64,000 bases of DNA from an uncultured Chryseobacterium sp. (GCA_913774355.1 CAJYGB010000032.1:62001-126000); one strand, 5' to 3'. Positions 45,563-54,924 are shown, counted from the stretch's first letter. Notes: generated by a model from the sequence alone, not told the origin. Translations and numbers: made by a program.

Positions 45563-47287
45563 TTATTTGTTTTTAATATATACTGTTTTGGGTTGATAAT
45601 CATTTACATTCAGGATCCACCGGTTGTTTTCAAAAATGAAGCCTAAATTCTGATAGTGGTCTCTTACCATCTGGTTTTTAGCGGTTTCAAGATATTCTCC
45701 TGTAACGTATCTGTAACCGTGCTCCTTTGCTTTTTCAACAATGGTATTCAGGGTGAAATCTTCCATACCTCTCTTCAGCACCCTGCAGCTCATCAGCCAG
45801 GTATCGATAAAGAGGGTTTCTTTATCCTTTTCTTCAAGAACGATAACGCAAATCAGCCCATTATCGCCATATTTATCTTCAAGGGTAAATGAAAGGGTAT
45901 AATGTTTTCCGGATTGTATCAGGTTTTCAATTTCCTGTTCGGTATAGCGCACGGTACGCAGATTAAACTGATTGGATCTTTGGGTAAGCTGTGAAACCCT
46001 CGGCTTGGAAAAACTGTTGAACGGCTGCACAGCGGAAACCATATTCAAGCTTTTCAGGAAATCCTCTACATTCGTAAAGCTTTCCAGGTCAACCGCTCTT
46101 CTGGCTTCTACCTGATACTGCTTCGTCCTTTCACTGTCATTTTCCGAAAAACTGGCGGTCTCGAACAGGTTAAGGCCGTAGAGATATTCCAGGTACTCTG
46201 CAGGATCTTCGGGCAGTTCCGGAACACAGACATCCGGAAGGTTTTCCCGTACCAGGTTTCTTTCAAAAGGATTATCGTCTAAGAAGACCATCGAATCGAA
46301 GCCTATATTTAAAATGCGCTGGATTTTCCTGATGTTGTCCGCTTTATTTTCCCAGTTGGCGATAAAGACGGCAATATCGTCCAGTTTCAGTACCATATCC
46401 GGATGCTTTTCAAAAGGTTCTTTCGCCTTGTCTTCATCATTTTTACTGCATACAGCCAGGATTATTCCTCTTTTCTGTAATGCTTTTACCCAATACTGGA
46501 ATTCTGTAAAGGCTTTTCCTATTCCTAAATTTCCGATCTGAATTTTTTCAAGGCCGTCATCACCGATGATTCCCCCCCAGGTGGTATTGTCCAGATCCAG
46601 GATCAGACATTTTTTAAATTTCCCTTCGAGCGAAGCAATAATGCTGAAAATATTATGGGCAACAATCGGCAGGGCATCGATAGAAATCACCATTTCCGTA
46701 TTTACATAAATACTTGGCGTAAACATAAAATCGCGACCCCATTTATTCTGGATGGAAAGCAGGTCGGCAATAAAGAAATTGTCCCTCTGCACGGCGATTT
46801 CCTGAGAAAGAAGATAGTTAATCTTATTCAGCTGAAAATTGAATGAAGATTCTACCTTATTGGAAAAATTTCCGAATACCTTAGCGTCTATAATAGGGAA
46901 ATTACAGTAGATCACCCTGCTGTTCGTCCTGCTTTGGATCGTGTTGTAAAGTTCTTCTACATAGCTGATTTTGTTATTGGCAAAATTTATGGAAAAATCG
47001 GAAGATTTGTAATATTGATTCAGCAATTTGTGTGTTGACTCGAAAATAATAGTATAATCGGCATCAAATTCATAATATTCTGAGGACGGATCCATGATCT
47101 GACGGGAAATCTGCCCGAAATCCGCTTCAAAAATATCCAGTCCGAAGCCTTCGGTTTTTGCAGTGCCCTTTAGGGCAACATTCAGAAACTGGGTAGCCGT
47201 GTCTCCTAATAAGGCCACTTTTATTATTTTATGCGGATACGTGTCTTTTCGCAATACCTTTTTTAATTCCGAAAATGTTTTATACAT
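45563..47287 (-). CDS. FkbH-like HAD-IIIC family protein
   Basis: 574 aa. The N-terminal ~220 residues resemble an SGNH-like accessory domain (VALLGDTATQFL). A HAD domain follows with LDLDNTTWGG (nucleophile D231, D233), VCSKND (S280) and VFLDDNPFER (D336, D337). The C-terminal ~160 residues are a GNAT-like domain (QRSNQFNLRTVRYTEQEI). FkbH enzymes take 1,3-bisphosphoglycerate, remove phosphate and load a glyceryl unit onto an ACP. It is the first gene of the operon with ACP, MBOAT and SGNH protein. In this context it would replace the amino-acid-loading enzyme DltA. Confidence 0.9.
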   Translation of the reverse strand: MYKTFSELKKVLRKDTYPHKIIKVALLGDTATQFLNVALKGTAKTEGFGLDIFEADFGQISRQIMDPSSEYYEFDADYTIIFESTHKLLNQYYKSSDFSINFANNKISYVEELYNTIQSRTNSRVIYCNFPIIDAKVFGNFSNKVESSFNFQLNKINYLLSQEIAVQRDNFFIADLLSIQNKWGRDFMFTPSIYVNTEMVISIDALPIVAHNIFSIIASLEGKFKKCLILDLDNTTWGGIIGDDGLEKIQIGNLGIGKAFTEFQYWVKALQKRGIILAVCSKNDEDKAKEPFEKHPDMVLKLDDIAVFIANWENKADNIRKIQRILNIGFDSMVFLDDNPFERNLVRENLPDVCVPELPEDPAEYLEYLYGLNLFETASFSENDSERTKQYQVEARRAVDLESFTNVEDFLKSLNMVSAVQPFNSFSKPRVSQLTQRSNQFNLRTVRYTEQEIENLIQSGKHYTLSFTLEDKYGDNGLICVIVLEEKDKETLFIDTWLMSCRVLKRGMEDFTLNTIVEKAKEHGYRYVTGEYLETAKNQMVRDHYQNLGFIFENNRWILNVNDYQPKTVYIKNK

Positions 47288-47653
47288 AGAAATCCCGATT
47301 TTAAAGGAAAATATATCAATTATAATATTAATATTTCTGCTTGAAAATCATGTATTCCGGCGAAGCACAAAATGATGATTTCATCAGGTGTTTTTTTGGT
47401 GTAGTTAATGAGTATACAAAGATAGGCAAATACCTAGCTTTTCCGGAAATTAATTTTCATTTTTTAAACTTAATGTAATAAAATATAATTCGCAGAGATT
47501 ATAACCTATGAATCTAAAGAACAGGGATTTCAGGCTGCCGCTTTGCAACTTACGGAAAAATTCCACCATATGGTTTCACGGAACAGTTTCTTTGGATGCA
47601 CAATGATCTATATTTACCGTCTTACTTTAAGAATTATTTAACCATCATTCTGT
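47288..47653. other. Divergent intergenic region
   Basis: A perfect TAnnTTTG -7 element on the minus strand (CAAAGATA, 47417-47424) could serve the FkbH operon with a ~120-nt leader; no clear -33 partner was found. The remainder shows no repeats or RNA structure I can name. Confidence 0.35.
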
Positions 47654-47676
47654 TCAATTTCATGCCGTATTTTTAG

Positions 47677-47684
47677 TAAATTTG
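47677..47684 (+). promoter_or_regulatory. -7 promoter element upstream of tpx
   Basis: TAAATTTG matches the TAnnTTTG consensus exactly, 24 nt before the start codon. The -33 element is only TTC. Confidence 0.4.
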
Positions 47685-47708
47685 AAAAACATTTAAAAAA
47701 ATAAATTT

Positions 47709-48209
47709 ATGGCAACCACAATTACTTTAAAGGGAAATGAAGTACATACCATAGGAACGCTTCCGGCAGTAGGTAGTATGATCAGGGATTTTGCGTTGGT
47801 AGATTCCGGACTGAATGTTAAAACCCTGGAAAATTTTGAAGGTAAGAAAAAGATTTTCAATATTTTTCCAAGCGTTGATACACCGGTTTGCGCCGCTTCG
47901 GCAAGGACTTTCAATGAAAAAGCGTCTGCTTTGGATAATACTGTTGTAATTAATGTTTCTAAAGACCTGCCTTTTGCATTGGGAAGATTCTGTGCAGCGG
48001 AAGGGCTGGATAACGTGGAAACGCTTTCGGATTTCAGAAGCAGCTTCGGGGATGATTATGAAGTTACGATTGCAGACTCCGTATTCAAAGGGCTTCTGAG
48101 CCGCGCCATCATCGTTGCGGACGAAAATAATAAAGTCGTATACACGGAGCAGGTTCCTGAAATTGCCAACGAACCGGATTATGAAGCAGCATTATCTGCT
48201 GTAAAATAA
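47709..48209 (+). CDS. tpx: Cytosolic thiol peroxidase
   Basis: A 166-aa Tpx with no signal peptide. Peroxidatic Cys in FPSVDTPVCAAS, resolving Cys in GRFCAAEG, Arg in LLSRAIIVAD. It reduces hydroperoxides with thioredoxin. It is the normal cytosolic form; the signal-peptide paralogue at 24998-25588 shares about half its residues by eye. Monocistronic, with its own terminator. Confidence 0.95.
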   Translation: MATTITLKGNEVHTIGTLPAVGSMIRDFALVDSGLNVKTLENFEGKKKIFNIFPSVDTPVCAASARTFNEKASALDNTVVINVSKDLPFALGRFCAAEGLDNVETLSDFRSSFGDDYEVTIADSVFKGLLSRAIIVADENNKVVYTEQVPEIANEPDYEAALSAVK

Positions 48210-48227
48210 ACTGAATAATAATATTTA

Positions 48228-48262
48228 AAATCCCTGCGGAATCATTTCGCAGGGATTTTTCA
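48228..48262 (+). terminator. Terminator of tpx
   Basis: The stem AATCCCTGCG/CGCAGGGATT is followed by TTTTT. The CACAGAT-type dispersed repeat follows at 48281-48316. Confidence 0.8.
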
Positions 48263-48280
48263 TAGAAGTGTTTAAAATTT

Positions 48281-48350
48281 TAACCACAGATTGGCGCAGA
48301 TTTTCACAGATGATTGCATTTATTCAAATATCGTTTTAAAAATCTTTGAT
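48281..48350. repeat. Dispersed intergenic repeat (CCACAGATT module)
   Basis: TAACCACAGATTGGCGCAGA and TTTTCACAGATGATTG followed by an AAATCTTTGATTTTT stretch, as at 34121-34250. Confidence 0.65.
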
Positions 48351-48488
48351 TTTTAATCTCATGTGTTCTTCCTGTTTTGAAAGCGGGCCTTTACTTTTTT
48401 CTTATGTGTTTAAATCGCTTTCAAAAGCAATCCGGAAATACTGATTCAAAGCAATAAAAAATACAGATAATAACCATACCTTTACCGT

Positions 48489-49700
48489 ATGAAACGTTCC
48501 GGAACTGCAGATTTACCACTTCACTATGGCAAGGTACCGCCTTGGCTGTACGAACGCATGTCGGTGCTTGGGCTTTCTATTGTTGAGGTGATCCTGATGG
48601 ATTACGGTAAGGATGAGGTGCTCCGCAGATTGGCAGACCCGTTCTGGTTCCAGAGTTTTGGTGCCGTAATGGGAATGGACTGGCATTCGTCGGGAATTAC
48701 CACTTCCGTAATGGGCGCTTTGAAACGTTCCATTAACCCCAATTCGCAGTCGCTGGGACTTTACATCTGCGGCGGAAAAGGGAAGTTTTCCCGTGAGACT
48801 CCCTCTGAGCTGCTTCAGATCGCCGATAAAACCGGACTGAACGGAAATGAGCTCGTGAAGGCCAGTAAACTGTCCGCCAAAGTCGATAATACGGCCATTC
48901 AGGACGGTTATCAGTTGTATCTCCACAATTTTATTCTGTCGAATAACGGAAACTGGAGCGTGGTGCAGCAGGGCATGCATGAATCCGACGGAACCGCAAG
49001 GCGTTACCACTGGCATTCCGGCAACATTACCTCTTTTGTTGAAGAACCTCATACCGGAATCAACGGTATTTCCAGGGGACAGATCATAAACCTGACGGAT
49101 GCCGAAGCTTCTGAAAACCGCAAAGGAATACTCGAAATTTCTCATACCGACTCTGCGGAAATCATGAGCGATTTCTCAAGGCTCATTCTTCCCAATCACC
49201 ACGATATTCAGGCTTCAGATGTAGATTTGAAACGTCTGGGTGCACTTTTGTATGTCACCCGTGAGCAGCAGCCTCAAAATTTTGAAGACCTGCTCATGCT
49301 GGAAGGTGTTGGCCCGCGCACGATGCAGTCGCTGGCGTTGGTGAGTGAAGTCATTCACGGAGCGCCATCGAGATTTCGGGATCCTGCGAGATTTTCTTTT
49401 GCCCACGGCGGAAAGGACGGGCATCCGTTTCCGGTACCTACCAAAGTGTATGATGAAAGCCTGCATATCATCAAAACCGGAATTGAAAAATCAAAGCTTG
49501 GGAATTCAGACAAGCTGAGAACCTTAAACAAGCTTCATCAGATTATTGAATCCACGGAAAAAGACTTTACCCCGGATTTCGATATTCAGGAGGTCATCGA
49601 AGAGGAACGGCAGAATTCATGGCGTTTCGGCGGAAAAACCGTTTTCGGGGATGCACAGAAACCGTCGCCGCCGAAACCGATCCAGCTTTCGCTGTTTTAA
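48489..49700 (+). CDS. DUF763 family protein
   Basis: 403 aa. The start MKRSGTADLPLHYGKVPPWL and the internal SLGLYICGGKGKFSRETP and YHWHSGNI are hallmarks of DUF763, a family seen in bacteria and archaea. The C-terminal region includes a helix-hairpin-helix-like stretch (LLMLEGVGPRTMQSLALVSE), suggesting nucleic-acid contact. No catalytic role is established. It is monocistronic between repeat-bearing gaps. Confidence 0.88.
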   Translation: MKRSGTADLPLHYGKVPPWLYERMSVLGLSIVEVILMDYGKDEVLRRLADPFWFQSFGAVMGMDWHSSGITTSVMGALKRSINPNSQSLGLYICGGKGKFSRETPSELLQIADKTGLNGNELVKASKLSAKVDNTAIQDGYQLYLHNFILSNNGNWSVVQQGMHESDGTARRYHWHSGNITSFVEEPHTGINGISRGQIINLTDAEASENRKGILEISHTDSAEIMSDFSRLILPNHHDIQASDVDLKRLGALLYVTREQQPQNFEDLLMLEGVGPRTMQSLALVSEVIHGAPSRFRDPARFSFAHGGKDGHPFPVPTKVYDESLHIIKTGIEKSKLGNSDKLRTLNKLHQIIESTEKDFTPDFDIQEVIEEERQNSWRFGGKTVFGDAQKPSPPKPIQLSLF

Positions 49701-49906
49701 CATTATTTTATCAGATGGCTGACTTACTTGCCGAACGGAAGAAATCTTTAGAATTTTTATCTTTTCTAAATCTAAAGATTCTTAGTTAAATAAAGTCTGT
49801 ACAATATCCGATCTTTACAGTAAACTGATAAGCTCATTTTAGCATTAAGAAATTTTATTCTACATATCAAATAAAATTTTATTTTTAAAGTCTAAAGTAC
49901 TGACTA

Positions 49907-50497
49907 ATGAGCAATACGGCACTGGAAATCTGTTATGACTTTCCTTTCTTTCTACGCGACGAGCTTGATGAAATATTTCAGGCCCATGAAAAAATAAGTT
50001 TCAGGAAAGGAGATCTGATCCTGAAGGAAGGAAAAACCGCTAACGAATATTACATTCTTGAAAAAGGACTGGCCCGCTCATTTGTAACTGATTTTAATGG
50101 TAATGAAGTAACCACTCATTTTTTTGCAGACAACGAGATCGTTATCGAGGTTTCTTCATTATTCCAGCGGATTCCGACCCAGGAAAATATTGTCTGCATC
50201 ACCGACTGTGAGTGCCTGAAACTCAGGTTTGAAAATTTCCAGGAGCTCTTTCATAAGATCCCTAACCTCAGGGAATGGGGCAGGGCATGGATGTCACAGC
50301 AGCTTTTCGTGTATAAGCAGCGTTCGGTGGAAATGTTTACTCTTTCGGCAACAAAGCGGTATCTCAACCTTATGGAGCAGAAACCTCAGGTGATCCGATG
50401 CGCTCCTCTGAAACAAATTGCATCCTATCTAGGTGTTACGGATACTTCTTTAAGCCGCATCCGGAAAGAACTGGTTTCGCATCCGCGGAAAGATTAA
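49907..50497 (+). CDS. Crp/Fnr family transcriptional regulator
   Basis: 196 aa. The N-terminal cyclic-nucleotide-binding-type jellyroll (about 20-125, LKEGKTANEYYILEKGLARSF) is joined to a C-terminal winged helix with LKQIASYLGVTDTSLSRIRKEL. No Cys set for an Fnr iron-sulfur cluster. It heads a run of same-strand VOC/SRPBCC/SDR genes, so it may regulate them; the operator is not identified. Confidence 0.9.
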   Translation: MSNTALEICYDFPFFLRDELDEIFQAHEKISFRKGDLILKEGKTANEYYILEKGLARSFVTDFNGNEVTTHFFADNEIVIEVSSLFQRIPTQENIVCITDCECLKLRFENFQELFHKIPNLREWGRAWMSQQLFVYKQRSVEMFTLSATKRYLNLMEQKPQVIRCAPLKQIASYLGVTDTSLSRIRKELVSHPRKD

Positions 50498-50574
50498 ATC
50501 TTGTCCTATGGCAAGCAGGCTTTCACGGCAATGAGGTAATTTTGGATAAAAGTTTTACCCTTAATCAATACATT

Positions 50575-50979
50575 ATGAAAGCCAATCAGATTTACGTAAG
50601 CCTTCCTGTAAAAAATATCGAAGAAACCAAAACGTTCTGGACAAACATAGGATTCACCGTTAATGAACAGATTACCGATGAAAAAGCAGTGTGCATTATC
50701 ATAGCCGATCATATTTTTGTGATGTTCATTATCGAAGAATATTTTCAGACATTTTCCGAAAGACCGGTCCCGAAAGACGATACCACACAGGTATTGGTGG
50801 CCTTGGCTATGAACAGCCGTGAAGAAGTCGATCAGGTGGTTAACAAAGCGGTAGAAAACGGAGCTTATCAGCATGAAGAACCGCAGGATCACGGCTGGAT
50901 GTATCAGAATTCCTTCTGGGACATCAACGGACACGGCTGGAACATTACTTTCGCCGATCCCTCCCAAATGCCGCAATAG
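50575..50979 (+). CDS. VOC family protein (glyoxalase/bleomycin-resistance fold) 1
   Basis: 134 aa starting at ATG 50575; the frame open from 50398 overlaps the Crp gene and is not expected to be translated. The beta-alpha-beta-beta-beta modules begin YVSLPVKNIEETKTFWTNIGF and end FWDINGHGWNITFADP. Many VOC proteins act on aldehydes, drugs or aromatics; no activity can be assigned. 77 bp after the regulator gene. Confidence 0.85.
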   Translation: MKANQIYVSLPVKNIEETKTFWTNIGFTVNEQITDEKAVCIIIADHIFVMFIIEEYFQTFSERPVPKDDTTQVLVALAMNSREEVDQVVNKAVENGAYQHEEPQDHGWMYQNSFWDINGHGWNITFADPSQMPQ

Positions 50980-51040
50980 CGCAGGAAATGTCAGAGTTCT
51001 TAAAACATGTACCGAATTAATTTATTCATAAAGTACATCT

Positions 51041-51066
51041 CTATCATCTGTGCCAATCTGTGGTTA
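51041..51066. repeat. Dispersed repeat fragment, inverted
   Basis: CTATCATCTGTGCCAATCTG plus TGGTTA is the reverse complement of the CCACAGAT..CAGATGAT module seen at 34121 and 48281. Confidence 0.5.
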
Positions 51067-51137
51067 AAAAATTAAGCCTTAAACGACAGGGGAATCATTA
51101 CAATTGTACAACAACTCACCTTATCAAAACAATATAC

Positions 51138-51569
51138 ATGGCTAAATTAAATTCTTACTTAAATTTTAACGGAAAGGCGGAAGAAGCTTTCAACTTTTAC
51201 AAATCCGTTTTCGGCGGGGAATTCCTGGGCGAAATTTACAGAATGAGAAATGCTCCCGGCACGGAACACCTGTCCGAAGAAGAAAAAAACAGAGTAATGC
51301 ATATTGCGCTTCCAATAGGAAACGACCTGCTGATGGCGTCTGATATTGTCCCGAGCTTCGGCCAGACGCTCACAATAGGAAATAACAATTACGTATCGAT
51401 CTTTCCCGAATCCAGGGAAGAGGCGGACCGGCTTTTCAAAGGCCTCTCTGAAGGCGGAAATGTCGAAATGCCGATCGAAGATCAGTTCTGGGGCGATTAT
51501 TTCGGAAGTTTTCAGGATAAATACGGGATTCATTGGATGGTGAATTACAATGAAGAATATGTAAAATAA
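51138..51569 (+). CDS. VOC family PhnB-like protein 2
   Basis: A 143-aa PhnB/YjdN-type VOC protein: YLNFNGKAEEAFNFYKSVFGG at the start, NNYVSIFPESREEADRLF, and FGSFQDKYGIHWMVNY at the end. ATG 51138 gives this canonical start; the frame extends to 51060 through a repeat. Function of this group is unknown. Confidence 0.88.
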   Translation: MAKLNSYLNFNGKAEEAFNFYKSVFGGEFLGEIYRMRNAPGTEHLSEEEKNRVMHIALPIGNDLLMASDIVPSFGQTLTIGNNNYVSIFPESREEADRLFKGLSEGGNVEMPIEDQFWGDYFGSFQDKYGIHWMVNYNEEYVK

Positions 51570-51643
51570 GCTTATCTTTAAACTTTATTATCTGGCGTAG
51601 CTTCTGAAGCTGCTCTTTAAACCATACCATAAATCATCACAAT

Positions 51644-52057
51644 ATGGAACCAATTACAATAGAGATAACCATACTTTCACCCGTACAGAAAGTCTGGGAA
51701 TATTACAGTGACCCGGAGCACATCATAAAATGGAATTTTGCCGATGAAAGCTGGCACTGTCCGGCTGCGGAAAACGATCTTAGGACAGGCGGAAAGTTAA
51801 GGACCAGGATGGAAGCCAAAGACGGAAGTTTCGGGTTTGATTTTGAAGGAACCTACGATGAAGTCGCTCCCCCTGAAAAGATCCGCTACCATCTGGAGGA
51901 CAGCAGAAAGGTTGAAGTTGTTTTTAAAGAAATTGATAACAACACGACGAACGTAGAAATTACTTTTGATCCGGAGCAGCAGAACCCGTATGAAATGCAG
52001 CGGGAAGGCTGGTATGCCATCCTGAATAACTTTCATAAGTATGTTGAAAATCATTAA
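51644..52057 (+). CDS. SRPBCC (AHSA1-like) protein 1
   Basis: 137 aa with a Bet v1/START-like hydrophobic cavity: ITILSPVQKVWEYYSDPEHIIKW at the N-terminus, FDFEGTYDEVAPPEKIRYHL mid-way, REGWYAILNNFHKYVE as the long C-terminal helix. Paired with VOC genes, as often in Bacteroidota. Ligand unknown. Confidence 0.86.
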   Translation: MEPITIEITILSPVQKVWEYYSDPEHIIKWNFADESWHCPAAENDLRTGGKLRTRMEAKDGSFGFDFEGTYDEVAPPEKIRYHLEDSRKVEVVFKEIDNNTTNVEITFDPEQQNPYEMQREGWYAILNNFHKYVENH

Positions 52058-52090
52058 CAACATGATGACTTTATGATCAATCTGGTGATA

Positions 52091-52363
52091 ATGGCAAAAT
52101 GTTTAATTTCGATGTCTGCGGTAAATCATGCGGCCAAAGGAGATTTTCTGCGCGGTATTGTGGCAGCGCCTGCCCGGCGAACGCTGGAAAAAGAAAAAAT
52201 AGATTCCCTGGAAAAGCTTTCGAAGTATTCGGAACAAGAAATCAGGCTGCTGAATGGCTTCGGAGAAGTCAGCATGAAAAAACTGAAAAGCCATATGGAA
52301 GAACATCAGTTTTCATTTATGCAAAGTACACGTGATTTTTCTGAAGCACCAATAGACATGTAA
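52091..52363 (+). CDS. Helix-hairpin-helix protein like RNAP alpha CTD
   Basis: 90 aa. The stretch APARRTLEKEKIDSLEKLSKYSEQEIRLLNGFGEVSMKKLKSHM follows the alpha-subunit C-terminal-domain/HhH pattern. There is no alpha N-terminal domain. ATG 52073 or 52091 are both possible. It could bind DNA non-specifically. Paralogues of this kind commonly accompany SRPBCC/VOC genes. Function unknown. Confidence 0.75.
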   Translation: MAKCLISMSAVNHAAKGDFLRGIVAAPARRTLEKEKIDSLEKLSKYSEQEIRLLNGFGEVSMKKLKSHMEEHQFSFMQSTRDFSEAPIDM

Positions 52364-52379
52364 AATCCCATTTAAGAAA

Positions 52380-52570
52380 TTTTAACCACATAAGAGACAC
52401 AGAAAAAGGACTAGCTTTTAAAAAGCAGGAACACATGAGAATAAAAATCGAAGATTTTTAAATATACGCAGCCATCTGTGCAAATCTGCGTCAATCCGTG
52501 ATTTAAATCCAACAACTGATTAGAGCGTAGTCCCGACGGCTGAGCGGAACCGAAGCCAGTCAATCCATAA
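52380..52570. repeat. Dispersed intergenic repeat cluster
   Basis: Contains TTTTAACCACATAAGAGACA, an AAAATCGAAGATTTTT palindrome, an inverted CTGCGTCAATCCGTG-type module (52470-52506), and a GGCTGAGCGGAACCGAAGCC block (52540-52556). Confidence 0.55.
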
Positions 52571-52596
52571 CAGAATAAAACTAAAATTAAATTAAG

Positions 52597-53466
52597 ATGA
52601 TGAACAACAATATTTTCCCGTGCCTCTGGTACGACGGGGACGCCAGAGAATCTGCCGGATTTTACGTAAAAGTCTTTAACGGCAAAATCACAGCAGATAA
52701 TCCTATGGTGATAAATGTGGACCTTTTCGGACAGAAATTCATGCTCCTGAACGGCGGTCCGCATTTCAAAAAGAATGCCTCGGTATCGTTTACGGTACTC
52801 TGCGAAACAGAGGATGAGGTTCAGCAGTACTGGGACGGGCTTGCCGAAGACGGCATGGTTATGATGCCGCTGGATTCCTATCCGTGGAGTGCAAAATACG
52901 GTTGGATACAAGACCGGTTCGGTGTCAGCTGGCAGGTTTACCTCGGCGAAAAATCCGGGGACCAGAAAATAGTGCCGACCCTTATGTTCATCCATGGAAA
53001 CAACGGAAAAGCCATGCAGGCTATGGAGCTCTATACCCGGACTTTTCCCAATTCCAAAATCGGGAGTTTTCTGAAATACGGGCAGGGAAGCAAAGGAAAT
53101 CCGATACAGGAACCGGCAGACAACATCCAGCATGCACACTTTAAAATTGATGGCTACAGCCTATACTGTATGGACAATTCGTACGATCATACCTTTGATT
53201 TCAACGAAGGGATTTCAATGGTTATTATGACGGATAATCAGGAACAGACCGATACTTACTGGGATGCTCTTACAGCCGGCGGCGGAAGGGCGAGCATGTG
53301 CGGCTGGCTGAAAGATCAATTCGGGTTTAGCTGGCAGATCGTCCCGAAAAAGCTGATTGAGCTTATGAGCGACCCTGATCCGGAAAAAGCACAGAAGGTT
53401 GCCCAGGCCATGATGACCATGCAGAAAATTATTATTGAAGATCTGGAAAAAGCTTACCGGTCTTAG
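52597..53466 (+). CDS. Tandem VOC (PhnB-like) protein 3
   Basis: 289 aa with two PhnB-like VOC domains: 1-125 (starting FPCLWYDGDARESAGFYVKVF, ending WIQDRFGVSWQVYL) and 130-265 (VPTLMFIHGNNGKAMQAMEL, ending WLKDQFGFSWQIVP), plus a helical C-terminus. A fused tandem of the single-domain neighbour, so a two-domain pseudo-dimer. Metal ligands are not obvious. Confidence 0.87.
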   Translation: MMNNNIFPCLWYDGDARESAGFYVKVFNGKITADNPMVINVDLFGQKFMLLNGGPHFKKNASVSFTVLCETEDEVQQYWDGLAEDGMVMMPLDSYPWSAKYGWIQDRFGVSWQVYLGEKSGDQKIVPTLMFIHGNNGKAMQAMELYTRTFPNSKIGSFLKYGQGSKGNPIQEPADNIQHAHFKIDGYSLYCMDNSYDHTFDFNEGISMVIMTDNQEQTDTYWDALTAGGGRASMCGWLKDQFGFSWQIVPKKLIELMSDPDPEKAQKVAQAMMTMQKIIIEDLEKAYRS

Positions 53467-53597
53467 AATTGTGCAGGCGCTATGGAGGTTTTTCCCCTGA
53501 ATAATAGATCATCACCTCAAATCCGTTTCAGCATACCATACTTTTTCCTCCTTCGGCTTGCGGTTTGATGTCTTTATTCACCACCAAATACTTGAAT

Positions 53598-54431
53598 ATG
53601 AAAACAGATAACAAATCAGATGCTAAATCTAAAGTTCCTAAGGAAGGTCTGTTTCCCGAAATCATCCGTGAAAATTATAATGGAAGTGAAAAACTTTCCG
53701 GTAAAAAAGCCCTGATTTCCGGAGGCGACAGCGGCATCGGGCAGGCGGTAGCGGTACATTATGCCCGGGAAGGCGCCGATGTAGCCATCATTTATAAAGA
53801 AAGCGACGATGATGCTAAGGAAACCCAAAAGCTGGTAGAAAAAGAAGGCAAAAGCTGTATGCTCCTAAAAGGCGATATTTCAGATAAAAATTTCCGGAAA
53901 GAGTGTATGGACACCATAAAAAAAGAATGGAAATCACTGGATATTCTCGTTAATAATGCAGGCATACAGTTTCCGAAAGACGATATTGAAAACATTTCGG
54001 ATGAACAGATTCATGAAACATTCGACACCAATATCATCTCTATGATTTCTTTTACCAGAGACTGTCTGAAATTGATGCAGAGAGGCTCCCGGATCATCTG
54101 TACCACCTCGGTGACGGCTTATCGCGGCAGTGACCATTTAATTGATTATTCTTCCACAAAAGGAGCAATTGCTACCTTCATCCGATCTCTGGCTACGAGT
54201 ATAGCCGAAAAAAATATTCTGGTGAATGGTGTTGCGCCCGGTCCTATCTGGACACCTTTGGTAAAGGAAACTTTCGACGATGTTTCCGATTTTGGAAAAG
54301 ACAATCCCATGAAAAGGGCAGGTCAGCCTTCCGAAGTAGCACCTGCTTATGTATTTCTGGCTTCTCAGGACTCAAGTTTCATTACCGGTGAGGTTATCCA
54401 TATTAATGGCGGGAATTTTGTAGGCGGATAA
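53598..54431 (+). CDS. SDR family oxidoreductase (YhdG/GspF39-like)
   Basis: 277 aa classical SDR with an N-terminal tail, of the general-stress-protein-39-like group. NAD(P) motif SGGDSGIGQAVAVHYAREG, NNAG (LVNNAGIQFP), catalytic Tyr/Lys in YSSTKGAIATFI, and ITGEVIHINGG near the end. ATG 53598 is preferred over the TTG at 53565. Substrate unknown; stress-linked in relatives. Confidence 0.9.
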   Translation: MKTDNKSDAKSKVPKEGLFPEIIRENYNGSEKLSGKKALISGGDSGIGQAVAVHYAREGADVAIIYKESDDDAKETQKLVEKEGKSCMLLKGDISDKNFRKECMDTIKKEWKSLDILVNNAGIQFPKDDIENISDEQIHETFDTNIISMISFTRDCLKLMQRGSRIICTTSVTAYRGSDHLIDYSSTKGAIATFIRSLATSIAEKNILVNGVAPGPIWTPLVKETFDDVSDFGKDNPMKRAGQPSEVAPAYVFLASQDSSFITGEVIHINGGNFVGG

Positions 54432-54468
54432 GGATATACGCAGAATTAACAGCTAGTTTATAAATTTT

Positions 54469-54897
54469 ATGGAAAAATTACATTTTGATATTCAGATTAA
54501 GGCTGAAGCAATAAAGGTTTGGAGTGTGCTGTGGGATGATTTTTCTTTCAGGCAGTGGACGTCAGCGTTCACCGAAGGCTATTTTTATCAGGGGGATTTA
54601 CAGGAGGGAGCCACCATAAAATTCCTGGACCCGAAAAACAACGGGATGTACAGCACAATTACAAAGCTGGTTCCGAATGAAGAAATCATATTTCATCATC
54701 TTGGAGAGATCTATGATGGAATTGAAACACCGCGGGACCTGGGAGAAGTTTTCGAAAGATATTTATTGACCGAAGATGAAAACATGACCCATCTTGAAGT
54801 GGAGATTCATACTACCGAAGAATTAAGGTCTTTTTTAGAGGAAAAATTTCCCGATGCTCTATCCAATGTGAAGCATCTTGCGGAAAATCAGCTATAA
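54469..54897 (+). CDS. SRPBCC-like protein 2
   Basis: 142 aa START-like domain (FDIQIKAEAIKVWSVLWDDFSFRQWTSAF ...). It lies 37 bp after the SDR gene and is followed 27 bp later by a homologue (54925), about a third identical by eye. Ligand unknown. Confidence 0.83.
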   Translation: MEKLHFDIQIKAEAIKVWSVLWDDFSFRQWTSAFTEGYFYQGDLQEGATIKFLDPKNNGMYSTITKLVPNEEIIFHHLGEIYDGIETPRDLGEVFERYLLTEDENMTHLEVEIHTTEELRSFLEEKFPDALSNVKHLAENQL

Positions 54898-54924
54898 AAG
54901 TTAAATGAAATTAAATCCAAAAAT

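Noticed and set aside
50398..50574. N-terminal extension of the first VOC gene overlapping the Crp gene
   Set aside because: The extra 59 residues do not fit the VOC fold and share coding DNA with the Crp C-terminus; ATG 50575 is canonical.
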